NCBI GenBank assembly: GCA_035287045.1
Contig: DATECF010000288.1
Coordinates: forward strand, 1-36,545
DNA: 36,545 nucleotides
Source: JACPAP01 sp035287045
Lineage (GTDB): Bacteria > Gemmatimonadota > Gemmatimonadetes > Gemmatimonadales > GWC2-71-9
Direction: 5' to 3'
Shown here: piece by piece, positions 30,231 through 36,545 of the stretch
How the letters are laid out: each line of letters starts with the position of its first letter
Numbering within the stretch: position 1 is the first letter of the stretch
Program-made: the position numbers and the translations under genes
The notes under the pieces: model-generated
Database searches by the model: none
What the model saw: only the letters and a program-made list of their open reading frames with translations
Told to the model about the DNA's origin: nothing

Positions 30231-32684
30231 CTATGGCACGCCCCCGGCCCACCGGTTGGCTGGGAAGGGATTCGTGATCCCGGGCAGCACCACCGTGACC
30301 ACGCCTCTTACCGTGACGCCGATCAGCAGCTGCTCTCCTGACGGCAGCCGGGCCACCCGCAGCGGGCCGATCACCGGATCCCGGATGGGGATGCTGGCGA
30401 TCCTGATGAATTGGTAGGTGTCGAACACGTCAATCTGCGGATTCGGACTGGCCGCGAACGCGATGCGGTCGGCGCTGGTCAGCCCGCTGGGCGACGTACC
30501 GTCAATAGTGCTGAAATCGTGGTTGAAGTTCACTTCCAGCCCGAAGTTGGGCCCGGAGATCTGGAGCAGGCCCTTCAGGCGCAGGAAGTTGTCCAACACG
30601 TACACCGTGTCGGCCCGCATGAGATTGGTCAGCCCGTTGAAGTTCACGGCGATGGACTTGAGGGTCGTGGCCGTGTTGGTGATCTGGTTCCGCACGTCCA
30701 GATCCGGGGAAACTCCCCGGTCACGGTTCAGCGCGTACGTGCCGGTTCCGGTCGTCGTGTCCGGGTTCACCCCGGCATTCACGTCGTACGCCACCGCCCG
30801 CGCGAACGCCAACGCGAACGTTCCCGACCCACCCTCACCCACCAGCGCCCGGGCGAAGTTCCCGGAGTTCCGGACGAACGTGGTGTCCAGGAAGCCCAGC
30901 TCCGATTTCGTCACGATGATGCCGGAAAACGCGTGCAACAACCGAGTCTCCACACCGCACCGCCGGGACACCACGTCCAGGGTGTCGGCGGCGTCCGACT
31001 TGGAACCGACCTCGGCCTGCTCCCAGAAGAAGTGATCCTCCGGCGTCACCGGGCAGCCGGTCGTGGCGTTGATCGCGTCGCTCAGCTTTTCCCACCGGAC
31101 GCTGCCGCGCCGCGAGAACAGGTTGCTCTGCCCCGGCGTCGGCGTGGTCGAGTACACGGCGATCACGTCGCCGCTGCCACCGGTGGTGCAGTCTCCCCCG
31201 CGGCACACCGCGCCAACGAATTCCGGACGGTCGTCGAAGAGGTACTCGGTGATCTCCGGTTGGAGCTGGCCGCTTTGGGGATCCGTCACGGTCCGCACCG
31301 TCCGCACGCCGTACGACGGAAGTGGATGGCGGCGCCGCTGCAGGCCCAGGCTCACGTCCACGACGGAGAAATCGGTGCCGCCCGAGTTGGCCACGATCAC
31401 CGTGTCGGCGTTGGCGCCGGTCACCGTGTCCTTGGGCCACAAGGCAATGCCCCATGGCCGGGAGCCCACCGGAATCCCGGTCTTGAAGGTCGTGTCACCG
31501 ATGAAGAAGACCTCCAACCGGTTGAGATCGATGTTGGTGAGATACACCTCGTTCCGGTTCCGGTTGTAGATCGCGTCCGCCACGCGTCCGCCGGCCGGGA
31601 GCGATCGGGTGGTCCCGTGCACCACCAGAATGGTGTCGTACAGCACCGGCCCGGTCCGCACCCCACCCACCCGCGCGGAGTCATGATTCCCGATCTGGTC
31701 CGTAGCGAACGCCTTGAGGATGACCAGGGCCGGCAGCTGGGCCGGCGTGAGGTTCAGGTTCAAGGTGTTGGTCACCGACAGGTCGGTGAGCGTGCCGCCC
31801 GACGTGGTGGTGACGCCGCTCAGCTGGTTCCCCGCCGCGTCCAGCGCGATCCACCCCAGTGAGGCGATGCCGCTGGGATCGAGCGCCCGCACCGTGATCG
31901 AGTCCCGGACCTCGGCCCGCTGCGCCACCGTGAACGACACGATGGGCGGAATGGTGTCGTTGACCACCGTCTGGACGGTGACCGTGACCGGCAAGCTGCT
32001 CACCCGACGCCCGGAAGAGTCCACCGCGAAACCGAAGATGATGAACGTGCCGTCCGGCGTCGCCGTCGGCACGGTCAGGGTGTCGTAGAGATTCACCGTA
32101 TCCGGCAAGGCGTAGAACGCCGAGTCAATGGCGTTGACCACGCCGGTGGCCTGCCACCCGACCCGCTGAATGCCGGCCTGTTGGGCGGCCAGGACCCGGA
32201 TGGGGATCTGCTTGCCCGGCGACGTCACCGAGCCCACCGTGGGGCTCATGAGCACCACCGTGAGGGCCCGCAGGTTGATGATGAAGATGTCCGCGGAGGC
32301 GCTGGCGCTGTTGTTGGCTCCGTCGGTGACGGTCGCGGTGATGTTGATCAGGCCGCCGGCCGTGGAATTGATCCCCTGGGGAATGTCGACCAGCTGGTTC
32401 ACCGTGGTGGTGGCGCTGGTAAACGTAATCGCCGTATCGAGGAGATAGCCGCCCCGGATGGAGATCGAGATGGTCTTGATCCCCAGGTTGTCCGACGCCT
32501 GCACCGTAAAGGAGATCTTGCCGGTCTGCTGAACGTCGATGGTGTCACCGGCCGACTTCACGATCGTCACCAGGGGATTGGCGGTATCCGACTCGAATCC
32601 CAGCCGGAATCGCTGCTCGGCGCACGCGACCAGCAGGCCGGCGGCGACGAGGGACACGCCTCCCTTGAGCACCAAGCGCTTCAT
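30231..32684 (-). CDS. Large lipoprotein with Ig-like repeats and propeller-like region, downstream of pilQ
   Basis: An 817-residue predicted lipoprotein (lipobox LLVAC, Cys21). The N-terminal half holds about three Ig/bacterial-adhesin-like beta domains (about residues 35-135, 138-240, 245-345), each with a KISFTVQASDNLGIKTISIS or DSITVRALDPSGIASLGW type pattern. The second half (about 350-800) has repeated VANSGGTDFSVVDVSLG- and IDVFDTYQFIRIASIPIRD-like segments of the kind found in beta-propellers. It starts 18 bp after pilQ on the same strand and ends just before a strong terminator, so it is probably part of the pilus operon and could act at the pilus secretin or on the surface. No enzyme motif seen. 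Confidence 0.78.
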   Translation of the reverse strand: MKRLVLKGGVSLVAAGLLVACAEQRFRLGFESDTANPLVTIVKSAGDTIDVQQTGKISFTVQASDNLGIKTISISIRGGYLLDTAITFTSATTTVNQLVDIPQGINSTAGGLINITATVTDGANNSASASADIFIINLRALTVVLMSPTVGSVTSPGKQIPIRVLAAQQAGIQRVGWQATGVVNAIDSAFYALPDTVNLYDTLTVPTATPDGTFIIFGFAVDSSGRRVSSLPVTVTVQTVVNDTIPPIVSFTVAQRAEVRDSITVRALDPSGIASLGWIALDAAGNQLSGVTTTSGGTLTDLSVTNTLNLNLTPAQLPALVILKAFATDQIGNHDSARVGGVRTGPVLYDTILVVHGTTRSLPAGGRVADAIYNRNRNEVYLTNIDLNRLEVFFIGDTTFKTGIPVGSRPWGIALWPKDTVTGANADTVIVANSGGTDFSVVDVSLGLQRRRHPLPSYGVRTVRTVTDPQSGQLQPEITEYLFDDRPEFVGAVCRGGDCTTGGSGDVIAVYSTTPTPGQSNLFSRRGSVRWEKLSDAINATTGCPVTPEDHFFWEQAEVGSKSDAADTLDVVSRRCGVETRLLHAFSGIIVTKSELGFLDTTFVRNSGNFARALVGEGGSGTFALAFARAVAYDVNAGVNPDTTTGTGTYALNRDRGVSPDLDVRNQITNTATTLKSIAVNFNGLTNLMRADTVYVLDNFLRLKGLLQISGPNFGLEVNFNHDFSTIDGTSPSGLTSADRIAFAASPNPQIDVFDTYQFIRIASIPIRDPVIGPLRVARLPSGEQLLIGVTVRGVVTVVLPGITNPFPANRWAGGVP

Positions 32685-32702
32685 GGTGGTCCGTCCCTTC
32701 CG

Positions 32703-34523
32703 CTACAGGCGAGCCGGCGGATTGGTCACCGCCAGGTCGTCCACGATGTGGGGCGTCACCAGGATCAGGAGGTCCCGGCGGGTCTCCCGCCGCGACGTGA
32801 AGCCGAAGATCCGCCCCAGGATCGGGAGGTCTACCAGGAAGGGAATCCCGCTCTTGGTGACCGTGACCTGGGTCACCGTGAGCCCACCGATCACCGCGGT
32901 CTCGCCGTCGTTGACCAGGAGGTGGTTCTCCGCCTCCTGGGTCTGGAAGGTGAAGCCGATATCTCCCGGCGCCGCCGCCACGCTCGAGTTCTCGGCGCGG
33001 AGCTTCATGAGGACCTGCCGGTTGGCGGTGACGTGCGGAGTCACCCGGAGCAGAATACCGGTTTGCTCGAAGCTGACCGTCGCCCGGGGCGCTTGCGCCG
33101 CGCCGGTGGTCGTCGCGCTCACGTCCACCACCCGGACCGGCGTGCGCTCACCCACCAGGATGTACGCCTCGGTATTGTCGGCCGTCGAGATGACCGGCTC
33201 GGCCTGGAGGTCGGACAACTCCACCGTCTCCAGCGCTTCCAGGAACGTGGTCAGGTTGAAGTTACCGATGGCGGTGGAGAAGATCAGCCGCAGCGCCGCC
33301 CCCGACACGGTCCCCTCGGCATTGGCCAGCGCGGAGATCGAGTTGCCGCCGAGGTCCACCAGGATGTCCTCGGGCTCAAACGTCTCGGTGGGCCGGACCG
33401 CGTCCGGCACGCCGTCGCCGTCGGTGTCAATCGGCTGGGCCGACGCCGGGTCCCCCCGCTGCACCATCTGATTGAAGAACTGGCTGGGCGAACCCAGGTC
33501 GTACTTCACGCCCATGTTCTCCAGCTCGGTCCGGTTCACGAACACCAGCTTGGTCTGGATGGAAACCTGGGGCGTCTTCACGTCCAGCTGACTCAGGAAG
33601 TTGCCGTACTGCGGCAGCTTGCTCTCCACATCCGTGATGATCAGGCTGTTGGTGGCGGTGTCCGCCACAATCTTGCCGCGCGACGACCTGATGGCATCCA
33701 GCGCGGGCACCAGGCCAGCCGCCCGGGCGTAGTTGATCCGGTGGATCTGCGTCCCCAGCGCCTCGATGGAATCCAGCTTGGACAGGGTCACGGGATCGTC
33801 CACCCGGATGATGCCCGGGAAATCCTCTTTGCCCGCCAACCCCTGCGCCTGCAGGATCTGGTGGAACGCGATGTCCCACGGCTGATTCTTGACGGTGGCG
33901 GTGATGTTCCCGGTGACGCCGCTGCCCACGATGATGGTCTTGCCACTGAACGCCGCGAAGCCAGCGATCACGTCGGAAATGTTGGCGTTATCCCACGACA
34001 CCGTGATGGGCGGCTGGGAAGATTGCTGGGTCGCCGAGGCCGCGGGGGCCGCCGACGGTTCCCGGGGCGCGGCGGCCTCGGCGTACCTGGCCAGATCTTT
34101 GGCCCAACTGCCGTCGCCGGACGACCAGGCCGCGAACGCCCGATCCGTGCCCAACGACACGGTGACCGCTCCGTTGGCGTACTCCACCTGATAATCCGCC
34201 AGGCGCTCGAGCTCCAGCACTACCCGCACCACGTCGGGACGGAACTGGGCGTAGCGGAGGTTGAGGATGCCGCCGCGGTTCTTGCCGTCGTACTGGACGT
34301 ACGGCGCCGCCAGCGACGCCCCCACCAGGTCAATGACCAGGCGGTCGGGGGCCGTCAGCGTGAAATCCTGCACGCTCACGGTGCCGGCAACGTCAATCAC
34401 CACCTGGGCGCGGCCGGGACCCGGCATCACGCTGACGGCGGTGACCTCGCCGGGCCCGAGCGCGGGCCGGATAACGGGAGCCGCGGGCACCAGCCCGGCG
34501 GCGAGCAACAGCGACAGCATCAT
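32703..34523 (-). CDS. pilQ: Type IV pilus secretin PilQ
   Basis: A 606-residue outer-membrane secretin, through which the pilus passes. Signal peptide about 1-18. AMIN domain (about 28-120; AQVVIDVAGTVSVQDFTL and RLVIDLVGASL) for peptidoglycan binding. STN/secretin N domains (about 170-330; NANISDVIAGFAAF, SLIITDVESKLPQYGNFL). Secretin pore domain (about 335-600; VFVNRTELENMGVKYD, RVTPHVTANRQVLMKL, ETAVIGGLTVTQ, DLLILVTPHIVDD). The ATG overlaps the pilP stop as ATGA. Somewhat shorter than proteobacterial PilQ, with one AMIN domain. Confidence 0.95.
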   Translation of the reverse strand: MMLSLLLAAGLVPAAPVIRPALGPGEVTAVSVMPGPGRAQVVIDVAGTVSVQDFTLTAPDRLVIDLVGASLAAPYVQYDGKNRGGILNLRYAQFRPDVVRVVLELERLADYQVEYANGAVTVSLGTDRAFAAWSSGDGSWAKDLARYAEAAAPREPSAAPAASATQQSSQPPITVSWDNANISDVIAGFAAFSGKTIIVGSGVTGNITATVKNQPWDIAFHQILQAQGLAGKEDFPGIIRVDDPVTLSKLDSIEALGTQIHRINYARAAGLVPALDAIRSSRGKIVADTATNSLIITDVESKLPQYGNFLSQLDVKTPQVSIQTKLVFVNRTELENMGVKYDLGSPSQFFNQMVQRGDPASAQPIDTDGDGVPDAVRPTETFEPEDILVDLGGNSISALANAEGTVSGAALRLIFSTAIGNFNLTTFLEALETVELSDLQAEPVISTADNTEAYILVGERTPVRVVDVSATTTGAAQAPRATVSFEQTGILLRVTPHVTANRQVLMKLRAENSSVAAAPGDIGFTFQTQEAENHLLVNDGETAVIGGLTVTQVTVTKSGIPFLVDLPILGRIFGFTSRRETRRDLLILVTPHIVDDLAVTNPPARL

Positions 34524-35062
34524 GGAATCCCCTCCTGCCTGGCCAGCGCCAGCGTCACCTGACGGATGACGCCGAATTCCTCGAGCGAGAACAGCACTTC
34601 CCGGGGCCGGATCTCGATCACTCGTAAACGCCCCAGCTCGTCATCCACCCGCACGTCATAGCGTTTGTTCACCGACACGTCCCGCAGCACCGCTACGCTG
34701 CGCGCCGGGTAGCGCGCGTCGTAGACCACCGTCGTGAGGCGGAGGTCGTCGAGCAGGGGGCGGACGTCGCCCGAGGCGAGCAGCGACCGCAAGGGATCCC
34801 GCCCGCCGCTGCGATAGGCGAACACCTCCCGCACCAGTCCGGTCCGGGCCCCCAGGGTATCCTGGGGCGCTGCCTGGGCCGAAGCGGGCGCCGCGGCGGC
34901 GGCAGCACCAGTGGTGGTGGCGGCGGCGGGCGCTCCCGCCGGCGTCGTCCCGGGAGCGGGCGGCTGCGCCGCCGGCGTTCCCGGAGGAGGAGCCGGCGCT
35001 TCGCCGCCGCCGCAGGCCAGCGCCGCCAGTACCAGCGCCGCGGAAAGCATGTTCCGGTTCAC
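34520..35062 (-). CDS. pilP: Type IV pilus lipoprotein PilP
   Basis: A 180-residue inner-membrane lipoprotein (lipobox LAALAC) that links PilN/PilO to the secretin. After a Pro/Ala-rich flexible linker (about 20-70) comes the beta-sandwich pilus-assembly domain (RDPLRSLLASGDVRPLLDDL, TVVYDARYPARSVAVLRD, YDVRVDDELGRLRVIEIRPR, EVLFSLEEFGVIRQVTLAL). The GTG at 35062 overlaps the pilO stop as GTGA; an ATG four codons on (35050) is an alternative. Confidence 0.9.
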   Translation of the reverse strand: MNRNMLSAALVLAALACGGGEAPAPPPGTPAAQPPAPGTTPAGAPAAATTTGAAAAAAPASAQAAPQDTLGARTGLVREVFAYRSGGRDPLRSLLASGDVRPLLDDLRLTTVVYDARYPARSVAVLRDVSVNKRYDVRVDDELGRLRVIEIRPREVLFSLEEFGVIRQVTLALARQEGIP

Positions 35063-35679
35063 GGCTGCTGCCCTCCGCCCACCGTATCGGCCGCCGCCCC
35101 GCCGCCGGGCTTGACGAAGGTCCGGATTTGGAACGTGGCTTGGGCCAGCGCCCCGGTGGTGTCCTTGTAGGTGTTCGCCGCCGTCTGGCTGGCCCGCGTG
35201 ACGGCCACGTCCAGCGGTACCATGATGCGCCGCAGGCTGGCGACGTCCGACAGGAACTCGCCGATCTCGTCATAGTGCCCGATCACCGCGAACCGGTAGC
35301 GATGCGTCTCAAACGGACGCCCCGGCTCGGCATTCAAGGGCGTGAGCTCGGCGATCTCGATATTGCGACGCTTGGCCCGCGCCGACACGTCGTCAATCAG
35401 GCTGGGCACCTCGGCCCCGGTGGGTACCAGCGTCCGCATGATGCCCAGGCTGGACTCGAAGTCGCGCACCCGTTGGCGGAGCGTTTCCACCGTGCCCGCC
35501 GCCAAGTCCCTCCGGGCGGAATCCACCCGGGCCTGCAGGGAGTCGATCCTCACCCGCATACCGGCCATCTCGGCCACTTTGGGCGTGCGCCAGTACATCC
35601 AGAAGAGCACGGCGCCCGCGATGGCCACCACGATGGCGATCGCCAACAATTGTTGCCGCTGCTTGGGGTCCATGGCCAT
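35059..35679 (-). CDS. pilO: Type IV pilus inner-membrane protein PilO
   Basis: A 206-residue single-pass protein of the pilus alignment complex. A short cytoplasmic head, a membrane helix (about 12-30, LAIAIVVAIAGAVLFWMYW), a coiled-coil (about 35-78) and a ferredoxin-like periplasmic domain (about 85-185; IDDVSARAKRRNIEIAELTP, HRYRFAVIGHYDEIGEFLSD). It is flanked by pilN (9 bp upstream) and pilP (4-bp overlap), with which it forms the PilNOP subcomplex. Confidence 0.92.
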   Translation of the reverse strand: MAMDPKQRQQLLAIAIVVAIAGAVLFWMYWRTPKVAEMAGMRVRIDSLQARVDSARRDLAAGTVETLRQRVRDFESSLGIMRTLVPTGAEVPSLIDDVSARAKRRNIEIAELTPLNAEPGRPFETHRYRFAVIGHYDEIGEFLSDVASLRRIMVPLDVAVTRASQTAANTYKDTTGALAQATFQIRTFVKPGGGAAADTVGGGQQP

Positions 35680-35688
35680 GGTCTGCCC

Positions 35689-36369
35689 CTACCGAACCGA
35701 TTCCAAGACCGGCGCCGTACGGATGAACGCCGAGTCCGCTTGCCGGAACGTCACCGTGATGGTGAAGGTGATCACCGGCCGGTCGCTTTCGACCGCCGTC
35801 TTGGTCGCCCCGGCCACCACATTGGTGAGCCAGGGAGACTCGCCCAGTTGCCGCAGGAACCGGGTGTACCCGCCCATGTCGCCGGTCCGTCCGTCCAACA
35901 CGACGTGAACCGGCGGCTTGGCCAGGCTGTCCGCGCCCGCCGCGGGGGCGCCGCCCGGAACCACGGACACCGACTCCAGCCAGGTGAAGTCCGGGAGGGC
36001 CTTGGTGACCTCCTCCAGGATGTGCGGCCAGATGTACCGATCCGAATCAATGGCCCGGATGGCGTCCAACTCCGCCACCAGCGAGTCCCGCAGCCGCTCT
36101 TCTTTGCGTTTCTGGTTGATCAGGGCCTGGAACCGGCGGGCGTCGGCCTCCACCCGGGTCAGGTCCTCCTGCATGGCCGACAGCTTCCGGCTCTCGGTCA
36201 GGTACATGAACCCGACCACCGCCAGCACCGCCGCCCAGGCGCCTACCGCCCCGAGCAGCAGGGGGTCCTTGACCTGCGCCAGCAGGCCCTTGAAGTCCGG
36301 CATGGCGAACCCAACAGCGGCTCGCTTCTTCTTCTTCCGATGGCCGGGAAGCAGGTTGATTTCGATCAT
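35689..36369 (-). CDS. pilN: Type IV pilus inner-membrane protein PilN
   Basis: A 226-residue protein starting MIEINLLPGHRKKKKRA; the short INLLP motif binds the groove of PilM. A membrane helix (about 40-58), a coiled-coil (about 60-95) and a periplasmic ferredoxin-like domain (from about 98; AIDSDRYIWPHILEEVTKAL, PDFTWLESVSVVPG, VHVVLDGRTGDMGGYTRFLR). Begins 6 bp after the pilM stop. Confidence 0.92.
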   Translation of the reverse strand: MIEINLLPGHRKKKKRAAVGFAMPDFKGLLAQVKDPLLLGAVGAWAAVLAVVGFMYLTESRKLSAMQEDLTRVEADARRFQALINQKRKEERLRDSLVAELDAIRAIDSDRYIWPHILEEVTKALPDFTWLESVSVVPGGAPAAGADSLAKPPVHVVLDGRTGDMGGYTRFLRQLGESPWLTNVVAGATKTAVESDRPVITFTITVTFRQADSAFIRTAPVLESVR

Positions 36370-36375
36370 GGCGGC

Positions 36376-36545
36376 TTAGTTCAGTTTCCTGAGTGCCAGG
36401 CCGACGGCCAGCATCAACAGCGGGGCCACTTCGTCCACCGCGAGACTGCCGAAGGCGTCTTCTTTCACCGAGAGACCCTTGATGGGGTCCGCCACTTCCA
36501 CCGGCAGGCGGAGTCGCTCGCCCAAGGTGTCCGCCAGGCCGGGAA
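36376..36545 (-). CDS. pilM: Type IV pilus ATPase-like protein PilM (C-terminal part)
   Basis: Only the last 55 codons are in the window; the rest lies beyond the right edge. The readable part (GLADTLGERLRLPVEVADPI, then GLSVKEDAFGSLAVDEVAP, then LLMLAVGLALRKLN and stop) matches the end of the actin-like PilM, which binds the PilN tail at the cytoplasmic face. Order and spacing fit a pilMNOPQ operon. Confidence 0.9.
   Translation of the reverse strand, partial: PGLADTLGERLRLPVEVADPIKGLSVKEDAFGSLAVDEVAPLLMLAVGLALRKLN

Noticed and set aside
32181..34562. Plus-strand open frame of 793 codons opposite the lipoprotein and pilQ genes
   Set aside because: Antisense shadow; Arg/Gly/His-rich with no motif, while the opposite strand encodes a clear secretin and lipoprotein.
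1..36545. tRNA, rRNA or riboswitch
   Set aside because: No cloverleaf, rRNA segment or recognised riboswitch core was found by eye in the gaps; a covariance search would be needed to exclude small RNAs.

Overview
The window looks like a chromosome segment from a GC-rich, Gram-negative, diderm bacterium. A Gemmatimonadota member is my best guess. The reasons are a duplicated-orphan-permease (ADOP) gene, a DUF5916 barrel protein, a stand-alone TonB-plug lipid-free protein, type IV pilus genes pilMNOPQ and the order topA-trmFO-xerC-hslV-hslU. The phylum call is inference; no rRNA gene or ribosomal protein is present to settle it.

Layout. (1) Positions 1 to about 3.5 kb are the right-hand part of an integron-type gene-cassette array, all read on the + strand: a DUF4160/DUF2442 pair, an exported alpha/beta hydrolase, a small Gly-rich exported protein and a membrane protein. 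They are separated by attC-like imperfect palindromes with RYYYAAC/GTTRRRY ends. No integrase is visible; it would lie to the left. (2) 3.6-10.1 kb holds a DUF4956 membrane protein, an ADOP permease, a broken HxlR-family regulator fused to a signal peptide, and a DUF5916 outer-membrane-type protein. (3) 10.1-13.7 kb is an accessory insert, visibly poorer in GC, carrying a minus-strand lipoprotein / small protein / subtilisin-like lipoprotein operon. It is bounded on the right by two stubs that copy the last ~60-80 bp of the DUF5916 gene. (4) 13.6-17.6 kb holds a split thiamine-diphosphate decarboxylase (ComDE-like), a Uma2 nuclease-fold protein, a sigma-54 activator with a degenerate receiver, and a MogA/MoaB protein. 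(5) 17.6-19.7 kb holds gcvT and argF. (6) 19.8-21.2 kb holds a plug-only protein facing an unknown gene that sits between two copies of the hslU 3' end. (7) 21.2-30.1 kb is the housekeeping block hslU-hslV-xerC-trmFO-topA-aroK-aroC. (8) 30.2-36.5 kb is a pilM(partial)-pilN-pilO-pilP-pilQ operon ending in a large Ig-like/propeller lipoprotein and a strong hairpin terminator.

How the parts work together. trmFO, xerC, hslV and hslU with topA form the block known from Bacillus (topA-trmFO-codV-clpQ-clpY-codY): tRNA methylation, chromosome dimer resolution and an ATP-dependent protease. aroK/aroC are two steps of the shikimate pathway. PilM-N-O-P-Q is the alignment complex plus secretin of a type IV pilus; the lipoprotein behind pilQ is probably transcribed with it.

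The most unusual signals are these: the attC/cassette array in this background; short tandem repeats of 7-9 bp placed precisely between consecutive genes, which supply stop and start codons and have also entered aroC; and two separate cases in which the 3' end of a gene is duplicated on the far side of an accessory insertion.
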